Source: Cladopsammia gracilis (taxonomy: Eukaryota; Cnidaria; Anthozoa; Scleractinia; Dendrophylliidae). From it: 64,000 nucleotides of DNA. Shown here piece after piece: positions 54,301 to 64,000 of this stretch (the first letter of the stretch is position 1; each line of letters starts with the position of its first letter). Position numbers and translations under genes: made by a program. The notes under the pieces are model-generated. The model was not told the DNA's origin, searched no databases, and saw nothing but the letters and a program-made list of their open reading frames with translations. The stretch spans positions 808,001 to 872,000 of the forward strand of contig JAJGOT010000212.1 of NCBI GenBank assembly GCA_022457155.1, read 5' to 3'.

Positions 54301-55514
54301 TTATGCAAAAAATGCTCAATACAAAGCGTAAAAACGGCGGCCGCTTCCAAGCAAGGCATTGATCCGCTCTTGATCTTTCGAAATCATTTATTGGAAAAAA
54401 TGGCCTTGGGTGGAATTTAAGTGTATGATCAATGTATTTGTCCTTAGCTACAATTCTTAATTGATTGCCTTTATTTTCTAGAGTAGGTCATTTAAGTTTT
54501 TTGACGCCGCATACAGTGTCAGCCAAACTTTCTGATCCTTTGTCTGAAAAAGGGGAGGCCCGCAATTTTATTATAAGGTCTTAAGCTTAAAAATGGTACA
54601 AGCTTACTAAAAAGAAATGGTAGCCTTTATCCCAAAGCTCAATGAATAAATTAAGGTGACATCACTGAAATAAAATAATACAAGTCTACTGGATTTTTTT
54701 TGAAGTCAATAATCCAAGTAAGCTTAAATGAATTTAACTTAGAACACGCGGCCTATCGAATAAATAAAATTCAATCACTTTTCCAGAAATTTTACTTACA
54801 CTTTGGCTCTAAATAGCCTCTAACCCGACTGTCATTATAAAGGTTCTTGGTAGCTGACCTCAACAGAACTGATATTCATTTTCCATGGAGAGAAGATGCT
54901 CCTGACAAAGTCCTTCCAAACGTGAGCTTATAGAAAACAAATCCATGCATGCATGTGAACCGGTCTTAGCGTTTTTAACTCCTTGCCGTGTTGAAATTTT
55001 CCCAGAAGAGAATCCTCCTATCCTTCACAAAAAACATAACTTTAAATTCTACAGTATGCAACTATTTCACGTCTGAAAAGTTTGGATGGGCTGGCCATCC
55101 GGCGATCGAGCAAAGCGACTTCAAACTTTAAGAAACGACGCTTACAAGAGATTGGAGTGGATGGTTGATTGGCATCTGTCCGGTAAGTTGAATTGTCCAG
55201 CCCTCTTTTTACCGCTTCAGTTGCAACAGTTTGTGTATAAAGATAGATAAAGATCTATGTATGCTCAAACAGGACCATTTTACTTTCTTTTTCACATGCG
55301 AAATTACCACCGCGATGGTCGCCATTTTTTTAATTTGCTGACTCCGCCTGGCTTGACGCGCTGATTCATGAAAGCGAGTCTTCCGGAAGTCAACAAGCTC
55401 ACCGGAAAATGTTTTCGCGTGGTCCCCATTGTTACTAAAAATAACTTTTTTGCAATTAAGATATCCCAACCCCTTTACTGGGAGACTCCCTCTCTGTCCA
55501 ATTATTTTCTCTTG
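51366..55514. mobile_element. 4.15-kb foldback element with 7-bp target duplication
   Basis: ATGTGGG lies on both sides (51359-51365, 55515-55521). The ends are CAAGAAATTATAATTGGACA and, inverted, TGTCCAATTATTTTCTCTTG. Arms of about 1.4-1.5 kb (51366 to about 53632, and about 54088 to 55514) pair along their length, e.g. GGCGACCATCGCGGTGG / CCACCGCGATGGTCGCC and CCAGCCCATCCAA / TTGGATGGGCTGG. The central 450 bp is not paired. No transposase ORF, so it is non-autonomous. The superfamily is not certain. Confidence 0.9.
52199..52917. mobile_element. 719-bp TTAA-flanked element nested in the left arm
   Basis: TTAA lies at 52195-52198 and 52918-52921. The ends are GGTTACAGTGCACCTTC and GAAGGTACACTGTAACC. 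Inside, AACGTGTCGGCGA and TCGCCGACACGTT pair. The right arm of the foldback element has a single TTAA at the matching place (near 54735) and no insert. Confidence 0.92.
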
Positions 55515-55521
55515 ATGTGGG

Positions 55522-56450
55522 TCGGTCGGTCGGGCAAAAAAGAAAAGAAAATTGACCAAGGGATCCTGAGTCCAGAAAACGCCTGGATGCTAAGTAAGAA
55601 CATCTGGCCGTTACACGTATGCTTTCGATTGCCAATGTTTTCTAAATCCAAATTTACTCCCCATCTACAATGGAGGCTAATAAATTAAATATAAAAAGAT
55701 TTCTATTCAAAACAAAGTCTTGATCACATGTTTAAAAAGTAAAATTTTGCTTGTCAGACGGTGCATCTGAATTTGTTTTTACGTTAAATTAAATTCCAAA
55801 AAAATGGGTCGGTCGGACGATGGGAAACTAAACATTTTATGGGGATGGCCTTATTAGCAGAAAAAAAAAATTGCTTCCTCATTATTATGTTATGCTTCGT
55901 TAGCACATTCATAAGGCAAACATAAAATAAGCATAAGCCGAGCATAACCGAAATGATGAGAAAAAAAATTGGTTCCTGCTTGTGCTTATGTCGAGCCGAG
56001 TCGAGTTATGTCGAGTCGAGTTTTCATGTGCATAAGCGTTGTTTTCGTACTTCGGCTTATGATTTTCTTTTTAGCGTTATAAATGACATATTTTAGCGAT
56101 TTTACATGTGTTGGAGAATGTTATACTAATAATATAATAACTTTTAACCGACAATTGATTAAATAAACCTGTGAATGTTTTATCGTTTTCGATTTGCTGT
56201 TTGTTTAGATCCAAGAACACACTGATTATATCACAAATTTGGATGCATTATTTACCGTTAAATAGCTACGCCCATCTCTTGCTACGCCTAATTAGGTTTG
56301 TGCAAACCGCAATGAATCATCATGCATGCCAACCTTTTTACGTTTAACCTCTCACCGACCAGGACACTTTTTTTTTCCTTCTTTGTTTTCTTGTGAACTC
56401 TTGAATTTCTGCTGAAAGCCAAAGCGAAATGACATTACACTGATCCGCCG
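55522..56450 (+). repeat. Duplicated segment, copy 2, right part
   Basis: Matches 48211-49140, including the TTATGTCGAGCCGAGTCGAG tract and CTTTTTACGTTTAACC. It has a 25-bp T-rich insertion near 56370 not present in copy 1. Confidence 0.93.
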
Positions 56451-56451
56451 A

Positions 56452-56928
56452 GTTACTTAACGGCTAAAATTGGACTCCTCACTATATACTGATCCGATAT
56501 TTAATTAGCCGTTACTTAACGGCGAAAATTGGACTCCTAGCTACTCCTCACTATATACTGATACGATATTTAATTAGCCGTTACTTAACGGCGAAAATTG
56601 GACTCCTCACTACATACTGATCCAATATTTAGCCGTTACTTAATGGCAAAAATTGGACTCTTCACTACATACTGATCCGATATTTAGCTGTTACTTAATG
56701 GCGAAAATTGGACTCTTCGCTACATACTGATCCGATATTTAGCCGCTACTTAATGGCGAAAATTGGACTCTTCACTACATACTGATCCAATATTTAGCTG
56801 TTACTTAATGGCGAAAATTGGACTCTTCGCTATATACTGATCCGATATTTAGCCGTTAATTAACGACTAAAATTGGACTCCTTATGCTTATAATATGCTG
56901 ATCCGATATTTAGCCGTTACAGTCAAAA
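56452..56928 (+). repeat. 55-bp tandem array, about 8 copies
   Basis: Each unit reads TTACTTAACGGCGAAAATTG, GACTCCTCAC, TACTGATCCGATATTTAGCC. Units range from 55 to about 68 bp. Copy 1 of the duplicated segment holds only one partial unit at this place (49128-49155). A further isolated unit lies at 59547-59590. Confidence 0.93.
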
Positions 56929-57170
56929 TACTCAGCGCGTTCCGCTTATTATTTGGGAATGATTTTCATTAATCGGGAACGGATTGCATCATTAAAATCA
57001 AAATACATATAAAATTCAAGTTTTAAATGATTATTGGAATATTCCAACGGTAGCCTCATTCGAAATAACGAATGCTGATTGGTTTGTTATTGACATCAGG
57101 CGAATGTTCACGTACAAAGCAGGCAATAGATGGCGGCTTGAATGCGTGTAACTTGGTGTCAACCGATTTT
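56929..57170. other. Intergenic, no gene recognised
   Basis: No repeat or ORF of interest. Confidence 0.4.
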
Positions 57171-57520
57171 CAATGGCATGGGAAAATGGCATTCAAATTT
57201 CATTTCCGTTTTCCGTTTTTCTTCGACCTTGTAAAACGGAATTTAAAATTCCGTTTTCATTTTTCGTTTTTTTTTTGCCGATCAAAAAACGGCATCTGAC
57301 TTTCATTTTCGTTTTAAATTTTCCTCTCTCGTTGGAAAATGGATTTTGAATATCATTTTTCGGAATTCGTATTTCGTTTTCCTATGTTATTAAAAAACGG
57401 ATTTGAATTTCGTTTTTCGTTTTCGTATGAAATTCGTATTCCGTTTTCCTATGTTATAGGAAAACGGATTCCTTTTTCGTTTTTGTAAACGTATTTTTTG
57501 ATTTCCTTTTTGGTGATCTT
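57170..57520 (+). repeat. Low-complexity CGTTTT/AAACGG tract
   Basis: Alternating short blocks such as TTTCCGTTTT, AAAACGGAATTT and TATGTTAT.AAAACGGAT occur in both orientations. ORFs across it are low-complexity. Confidence 0.75.
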
Positions 57521-57847
57521 TGGTTGGTAGAGCGATATTTGGAAAAACGTTTTGAGTTTTTAAGCTTTTTATGCTTTATTTGCCCACTTCTTCAACGGCT
57601 GAAATTTTGAAAAATCTTTGCAAACATGCAGTAACGTAAAAGTCTTCGTTTAAGTTGATATTTTAAGCGAGAAAAATCCGTATTTTAATAACATCTTTCT
57701 GCAAAACAAGAACTGATTACGCGTACAAAACTTGGTTTACAACACTTCGTAACTAGTAAGAATTTGTCTTTTAATCAGCGCCCGTAATAAAGAGTTTTGC
57801 TTCTTTTTGTCAGGGAAAATAAAAAGCTGCATGAATTGAGATACAAA

Positions 57848-57975
57848 GTTAAATTCGAATTTGAGACGGCATTTTGGCTGTATAATGACAGCGTTGGGAG
57901 AAAAGATACTCCTGTATTGGGAATAACTAGCCGTCATTAAAGCCGTATATAAATGCTGTCTCAAATTCGAATTTA
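57848..57975. mobile_element. Short inverted-repeat element (AAATTCGAATTTGAGAC)
   Basis: AAATTCGAATTTGAGACGGCAT is mirrored by ATGCTGTCTCAAATTCGAATTT about 105 bp downstream. Confidence 0.7.
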
Positions 57976-58041
57976 GTTTCTAGTATTTTTGAGAGCACTA
58001 AAAATATTTTATAAAGGCAATAGACAACTTTTTGCTGTGTT

Positions 58042-58200
58042 TGCATAGCCTGATATAAACACTCGAGGAGTTGGGAGAATTCTCGAAAGTTTAATATACA
58101 AACCCTCGACTTCATCTCGGATTTGACACATAACTCCTGCGGGGATGACAACTGTCACGAATTCTTCCAACACCCTCTCATGTTTATATCAGGCTATGCA
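58042..58200. mobile_element. MITE with TGCATAGCCTGATATAAACA ends
   Basis: The 20-bp left end is perfectly inverted at the right (TGTTTATATCAGGCTATGCA). Inner arms (GTTGGGAGAATTC / GAATTCTTCCAAC) also pair. Confidence 0.92.
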
Positions 58201-58978
58201 AGTACGGAATAAGTTTTATATTGCTTAAATGCAAAATGGTTTGACTTCACTGAATATAGACAGCTTCCCATTGAATGTGTTTCGAAAATGGTTTTAACCA
58301 ACCTTGAATTTATAGCTTATTTTAATAAACTCGGTAATAAAACAAGAAATTATTCAATAACTTCGAAGCTAGCTCAGTTTTTGTCTCCTTTTGTTCAATT
58401 ATTTTGAAAATTGAAAGTTTCAGTACTTTTATGGAGCTCTATCTGTTGACTTGTATAGTCTGGCGGATTCTCGGCGGTTACTTCTGGACAACATCGACAA
58501 GTAAGTCAAAAGATTCAGTACACATTGACAGTAAAATAAATTGTCACGAGATGAAAAAGTTATAACCACAGAAGTTTTCATGACCTTTACTCTAGATCTG
58601 GAACACATCCTCACCTCTGATACGGCGGTTCGTACTAACTGCGATATCTAATGCTCCATCACAAACTGGCATTCTTTTCCTGATTCCGTGATTATTGCAA
58701 AGCCTTTTTACGGTACACCCACTTTTATATTCAGATATATCGATTCTTAATTTTCACGACAAGATCTTCGTATGTATGTTTCTGCTGAGTAAGGAAACAG
58801 CGGACAAAATCCTCGTCAAGAATGAGCAAGAACACCTTCTAATAGCGCCATTACTGTTTGTTATTTTCGCCAAAACATATAAGTGGTTTTCAAGCCTTCT
58901 CGAGCTGACAGGAAGGGCTGCCAAATGGACAAAACGGAGAAAGGAAATTCAAATCCGTTTTCTTATAACACTTATAAC
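58201..58978. other. Intergenic, no gene recognised
   Basis: A 112-codon plus-strand ORF (58695-59033) runs into the palindrome. Its composition and lack of any recognisable domain do not support a gene. Confidence 0.4.
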
Positions 58979-59090
58979 ACTTAGCATATGTTGTACTATG
59001 ACGCGTATTTCATCACGAATTACGTCATTGTGACGTCACAATGACGTAATTCGTGATGAAATACGCGTCATAGTACAACATATGCTAAGT
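58979..59090. repeat. Perfect 112-bp palindrome without spacer
   Basis: I checked each base pair from the centre (TGAC/GTCA, 59034/59035) outward to 58979 and 59090 and found no mismatch. The centre is GTGACGTCAC. Confidence 0.97.
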
Positions 59091-59700
59091 TGAAAAAACT
59101 ACAATTTCGATTTTATGCAACTTTGTCCTTTCTCCGTTGCGACTACATTCATTGTTTTCGCGTTTAAATACCCCTAAAGTTTGACCATATATGGTCATTT
59201 GGCGGGAAATTTGAATTTCTTTAATTAGCTGTAACTTTACGCCTTTTTATCCGATTGAGATGGGGTTTTCACCAGAAATCATAGAATTCTATACTGAAAA
59301 CTAATACAACATTTTCACACTTTTTTTCCTGAATTTTAATTCTGATGCCAAATTTGGACATCATTTATGACGTCACAATAGCAGTCAAATGGGATGAAAT
59401 AATCATCAATTGATAGGTAATTAATCCACCTACTTTCCTTCCAAGTTTCGTTAGATTCGATGTATTCTACCTTTGTCTATAGCCTAAAACTCTCAGTTTC
59501 GAGAGTTGCAGGAGGAAAAGCCCTAGCAACCGACCACCGTGTATAATATACTGATCCGATATTCAGCCGTTACTTAACGACGAAACTGATCAGTTGGAAC
59601 AATGAGTATATAAGAAAAGTTAATGTCTTCAAATCGAATTAATGGATAAAATTCAGTTATATATATAGAGAGAGATTTAAAACAATTAAACAAAATTTTG
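59091..59700. other. Intergenic, no gene recognised
   Basis: Contains one isolated copy of the 55-bp unit at about 59547-59590. Confidence 0.4.
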
Positions 59701-59702
59701 CA

Positions 59703-59930
59703 TTATATAAACACCCCTAGCAAAGTAGGGATTCTTTTCCCATCGCAGTCTCTCGAGACTTGACTCGATGAAATATTCAACTTGCATTCGCGATCGGCAA
59801 CGCAAAATCCGTTGACATTCCTAGCTACTCCTTTACGGAACTTTTTTCTATTCACAAAATAAATACCGAAGTACTGCCCTCGGGTCGTACTGTCGTATAT
59901 CCTCTGCACATTTGGAGTAGAATCTTTCAT
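59703..59930 (-). CDS. Unrecognised 75-codon ORF
   Basis: From ATG 59930 to TAA 59703. The product is basic, with FGIYFVNRKKFRKG and VNGFCVADREC. It is more GC-rich than its surroundings, contains two Cys-containing stretches and is not a repeat visible elsewhere in the window. No splice partners or domain recognised. It could be chance. Confidence 0.2.
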   Translation of the reverse strand: MKDSTPNVQRIYDSTTRGQYFGIYFVNRKKFRKGVARNVNGFCVADRECKLNISSSQVSRDCDGKRIPTLLGVFI

Positions 59931-60524
59931 TTAGGGCGGTTCATATTCACGAGTAAGTTCACTGAGGAGCCTTTGATTGTAAGGGTCGCTCAAATATGAG
60001 CCAGCGATGTGTAGAGCATTTCTTATTCACGGGTTTGGCTCACAGGAGCCTTTGTTTTCGGATCTGGTTTTGACCTCTAAGCTTTTAATTAAAAATCTCT
60101 TATATTAAAATTAATGTTGCTCGTTAAATCGCGGCTAAAAACCTTAAATTTAAGCATCGCTGAATAGAATATGTTGTGGCTGGCATATAATATTAGTTTG
60201 TCAAAAAATATACCTTGCTATTTCAGTAATGTCCTCAGGTGATGCGTTTCTCCACGCGGAAAGCCCGCTTTTACATCTTTACACCATAAAGACAGCAAAC
60301 GTAGCTAACACGAGACTTATTTCGTGGTAAAAAAAACGTAATTGAATACTGTAATAGACCTCAGTAAAACCTTGAATACGGAGCGGAAAATAAATAGACT
60401 CGCTAATTGCATCCTCTTTGTACTCAGTAATAAGTGGCGTATATTAGGGGTGGACCATTAGAAATCCTGGGAGAGGGTTAAAAATTGTTCAGTGTATGAA
60501 TTTTTTTCGGCCTGAGTTTCCTGT

Positions 60525-60533
60525 AGGATTTTT

Positions 60534-60563
<30 letters not shown>
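60525..60563 (+). repeat. Poly-T/poly-G tract
   Basis: About 14 T followed by about 17 G. A similar G-run occurs at 60771-60794. Possible assembly-length uncertainty. Confidence 0.85.
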
Positions 60564-60564
<1 letters not shown>

Positions 60565-60971
60565 GCAAGCTCTGCAGGATGTTTTTTTTGTCAGATCTTC
60601 TTTAGAAATGCGTGCAAGCTCCAAGTTTATTTATTCCCGGCAAAATCTATTTTTGGTATTAAACGCTGGCGAGTAGATTTAAGTCTGTACAGTTTTACTG
60701 AGTAAAACCCGGATTCATAACGGATATAGGGACTTTTAATATAAACGTGTCTTTCATACGGCGGCAAGAAGGGGGGGGGGGGGGGGGGGGGGGCGAGGGA
60801 GATACAAGTAACTAGCCATTTTTTGGCAATAACAAAATAAACAATAAAAACAAAATAAACAATAAAAACGACAGTCACAACAAAAGGATTAATTCTATTA
60901 ATTCTATTAAGATAAAATGCGGTATTAATGAACTTGCATTGGCCTAATGCACACATGCCTTCCACATACAA

Positions 60972-61064
60972 ATGTCGAGGAAGGGAAACAAACGGGTTAA
61001 GGTGTGCAAGAGTAATGATGCCACCGAAGTAGCAAATATCGACATCGAGAGTGACAGTGACTAG
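60972..61064 (+). CDS. Unrecognised 30-codon ORF, basic then acidic
   Basis: ATG to TAG encoding MSRKGNKRVKVC and an acidic end (IESDSD). It could be the start of the decayed LINE ORF1 that is recognisable 600 bp downstream, or chance. Confidence 0.2.
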   Translation: MSRKGNKRVKVCKSNDATEVANIDIESDSD

Positions 61065-61689
61065 TAGCTATATTACATTTAAAGTTAAAGATTCATGGAA
61101 TTATAACGAAATCGTGCATCGATCATATGAATTTTTTGACAGATTACGATTTTTATATTTACAGTTTTAATACTTGTTGGTTACATATATAAATTAAAGA
61201 GGTCAGAAACAAGCTGAAAATATGCTATAATGAGTATTGAAATTATTATTTACTTTTTCTTTATACGTAGATATTTTAAACAACATCCACACAATATACA
61301 TGTAATGTTGCGTCAATGACTTTGGGCTATAACTTGTCGTTATTGTTTAAAAACAAAGATTTCTGGAAATTTATACAGCAAAATATTATAGTATTTATTC
61401 ACTAAAATATTTCTTCTATGTTTTGAAACTTATATGCTTTTATGACTTTTACTTGGGGTACCGGTGACACAATAGAAAACATTGTTTTCGGCCATTGTTT
61501 TTGGGTCAAAGAATTTTGATAAAGCATTGTTTCCTTTTGTTTTACATCATCTGTGTCCGGTACACAAAGTAAAGTCATGGAGGAGATCAGATATAATTCC
61601 TTGAATTGCCACTGCTGTTAATGAGAGTTATTTCCTGAGTACTGAATACAAAAATAAAAGTTATGTCCATGACTAAATGCAAATGAGAT

Positions 61690-61991
61690 AGAAGACGAAG
61701 ATTGTAAATCGCTCGTGAATGATATCATCAAGAAAGATCTTGGCATTGACACCTCCGGAATGAGATTTCATGCAGTACATCGGGTTGGTAAAAAAAATCC
61801 AAAACAGGCACAGACCAATTCTCGCCAGATTTGTATGTCGGGAGGATCGAGATCTTGTTTGGTCAGCGAGAGGTAAGATCAAAAATTCTAGGACACACTC
61901 GGAAACATACATCACAGAAGACAATGCAAAGGTCATACAGGAAAATCGGAAAATACTGATTAAGACAATGATAAAAGTCAAAAGGAATTGA
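61690..61991 (+). pseudogene. L1/Tx1-like LINE ORF1 remnant
   Basis: Two frames join at an A8 run near 61790: VNDIIKKDLGIDTSGMRFHA, VHRVGKK, then RPILARFVCREDRDLVW and a basic end. 'VHRVG......RPI.ARF....DR..V' is a familiar pattern in the RNA-binding ORF1 proteins of L1/Tx1-type elements. The frameshift and missing start mark it as dead. Confidence 0.65.
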
Positions 61992-62016
61992 ACATGGATA
62001 GAGCGATGCTAAAGGT

Positions 62017-62868
62017 AAGGGCTCACGGACGGTTTTAATTCTCGCGCGTTGCTAAGGAAGTTGTAATGGCGTTACTGTAGGTAGGGCCTGGATCGAACAT
62101 CGGGATACCCGCAAGATCTAGTGGCGGGAACTCTACTATAAAAGACATGTATTCGACATGTATTCGACATGTATTCGTATTAAGGCGTGATGACCGATGT
62201 AGAAAAGAGACAACTTGTACGTGCAGGCCGAATGTCCTATTACGAACCGACAACATTAAAGAAGTAAAAAATCATTTCCGGTTTTCGGCAGCCAATCAGA
62301 AAAAACCCGCGAGAACCCACTAAAGCACAGATCACTGGTCAGACAAATAGCGCATGCGTTGATAAAATGACTTCCGGTTCAACCTCGTTCCTAGTATCCT
62401 CGTTTCAGATTGCTTTCGCGGTTTGCAGAAAAATCCTAAATTCTTGGCGGTCCTTAACTTGATTCATTTTTTTTTCAATGTTACATTTATCTAACCTGGA
62501 TATGGAATATAACTAAGTATGCGTCTATTGAAATCATTTTCAATACAATTTTTATGGACAAATCAATATTTTAAATCTCTCTAAAAAAATCTATTTTTCA
62601 AATTAAAACGAAATCCATACTTACTAAAATGGGAAAATGAATTAATACCATAACACCGTCAACGATTTTCCGATAAAATGCGACACATCAAAAATTTAAG
62701 ACTTTTTCGTTATTTTTCACGTGATCATGGGCGTGGCTCGATGACGTTATTTTTTGGTTTAGGACTGAGTTGAAGATTTGACCGTATGTAAACGGTTAAA
62801 ATTACTAAAAATAAATAGCCATTACTGTCCCCAGCAGCGGGTCCGAAAATATACGTCAGTGAGCCCTT
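62017..62868. mobile_element. 852-bp element with 6-bp duplication, inserted in the LINE
   Basis: AAAGGT lies on both sides (62011-62016, 62869-62874). The ends AAGGGCTCACGGACG and CGTCAGTGAGCCCTT are inverted repeats. A GACATGTATTC triplet repeat lies near 62150. No transposase. Confidence 0.78.
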
Positions 62869-62874
62869 AAAGGT

Positions 62875-63372
62875 CCTGTTAAAGGTCGATATTTATACTG
62901 ACATAAATAGTGAAATAAACGATTCTGAATCAAAATGTTCCGGAATATCTAAAATAACTCTAAATGCGCGTGCGCAGAACCTTTTTTTTGTATGGCAATA
63001 ACATCAAATTTTGGATTCTCTGTACACATATTTATTTATGTAGTCTCTCAAAATCTGCTAGAATTGTCTGTATGTAATTAAAATCACAATATTCTTTCAA
63101 TATGCAAATTTAAGATTCTGACAGGCAGTTGAAACCCATTTCAACTTAATTAGGATGCAAAATAACACCTATGAATCCAACTGGGACCATAGACCAATAT
63201 CAAGGGTTTTTTATTTGTTACGGTGTTTATGTTTATGTTTTATGTTTATAGCTCGCCAGCTTAAAATTTGGTGTTTTAATTTCATCAATCCCGTTTCAGC
63301 TAGTTCCACGACTTTTTTTTCCGTATCAACCTCCTTTGAAAAAGCTGAGATATTATATCTGATTTTTGGTTA
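62875..63372. other. Putative LINE spacer between ORF1 and ORF2 remnants
   Basis: No open frame of note. AT-rich. Confidence 0.4.
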
Positions 63373-64000
63373 ATGGATCTTAATATCTGTTCACTTAATG
63401 TACGAGTTTTAGGAGAGCGACAAAAAGAGAAGAGAAGTTTTTAATTGGCTAAGAGCAAAACGATTTTCAATTTATTTATTACAAGAAACCCACAGTGCTG
63501 AAAATACAACTTCTGCATGATCGGCCGAATGGGGCTACAAAACTTTATTCAATTGTTGTTCTAGTGCCAGAGGAGGAGTTACTATTCTTTTCAATAATAA
63601 TAATAATAATAATAATAATTTTGCTTTTCAACTTCAGCGATTTTATTCTGACCCTAGGGGTAGATTTATTATCTGTGACATCAAAACAAATGAGAGAATT
63701 ATTACTCTGGTCATTATTTATGCACCAAATGAGGACAATCCAAGCTTCTTTGAAGGGTTTTTCAAATACTTACAAGATTTTCAATGTGATGACATCATAT
63801 CAGGTGGCGATTTTAATTTCGTATTAGACTAGAAAGGAATAAAAGAGGCGGCCTTGTCAAAACCCATAAAAAGACAGTTAATGTACTCAGTAAAAATCAC
63901 GTAGATGAATTAGATTTGGTAGATGCATGGAGGGTTCTAAACCCTGATACCCGTAGATACACCTGGCGCCGTAAAACACCCGAAATACATTGCCGTCTAG
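63373..64000 (+). pseudogene. L1/Tx1-like LINE ORF2: decayed APE endonuclease domain
   Basis: From ATG 63373: LNICSLNVRVLGERQK, then after a frameshift FNWLRAKRFSIYLLQETHS, RGGVTILFN, FIICDIKTNERIITLVIIYA, PNEDNPSFFEG, IISGGDFNFVLD, and after a second frameshift NKRGGLVKTHKK and RRYTWRRK. These are the QETH, YAPN, GGDFN and TW motifs of an apurinic endonuclease. There are frameshifts near 63430 and 63829, an in-frame TGA near 63520 and an expanded AAT run (63594-63620). The element continues past the window. Confidence 0.8.

Noticed and set aside
55209..55688. ORFs of 106-116 codons at the right foldback end
   Set aside because: They span the terminal inverted repeat and the duplicated flank. 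The corresponding frame is broken in the other copies.
58695..59033. 112-codon plus-strand ORF
   Set aside because: It ends inside the perfect palindrome, has no recognisable domain, and no splice or start context supports it.
1..64000. CRISPR arrays, bacterial operons or integrated prophage
   Set aside because: The window is clearly intron-bearing animal DNA. Tandem arrays here lack the repeat-spacer structure of CRISPR.

Overview
This is an intron-rich, repeat-dense animal nuclear window. It most likely comes from an anthozoan cnidarian, probably a stony coral. Reasons: small exons with GT-AG introns in AT-rich DNA; a chromatin gene and an NMDA-like glutamate receptor, both conserved in animals but clearly divergent from vertebrate copies; and a very high density of short inverted-repeat (MITE-like) elements, tRNA-derived repeats and decayed non-LTR retrotransposons. 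The genus is not determined.

Region 1 (1697-29583, + strand) is one gene, a JARID2 orthologue. I rebuilt 25 coding exons by hand. All splice phases close into one open frame of 5,562 nt (1,853 codons plus stop). In order the protein has a ubiquitin-interacting-like motif, a basic nuclear-localisation stretch, a methyl-lysine EED-docking peptide, a SUZ12-contacting segment, a long disordered Ser/Gly/Pro region with a 7-residue coding repeat, JmjN, ARID, a JmjC domain without iron ligands, and a C-terminal C5HC2-type zinc finger. This is the layout of the PRC2 cofactor JARID2. The true first exon was not found.

Region 2 (33071-45940, - strand) is an NMDA-type ionotropic glutamate receptor gene in five coding exons, tail-to-tail with JARID2. 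All phases match except that exon 3 is one base short. The reading frame breaks between the amino-terminal domain and the ligand-binding domain, so this is either a recent pseudogene or an assembly error.

Region 3 (46 kb to the end) has no convincing host gene. It holds TTAA-flanked elements, a duplicated 1.1-kb segment whose second copy is split by a 4.15-kb foldback element (itself carrying a nested 719-bp element), a 55-bp tandem array, a perfect 112-bp palindrome, and a decayed L1/Tx1-like LINE interrupted by an 852-bp element.

The introns of both genes are also packed with elements. Highlights are a 17-bp minisatellite of about 50 units enclosed by MITE-like termini next to a JARID2 exon, a Penelope-like fragment with a complete hammerhead ribozyme core between the two genes, and several elements whose empty sites occur elsewhere in the window. 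All calls were made by eye from the sequence; no database search was run.
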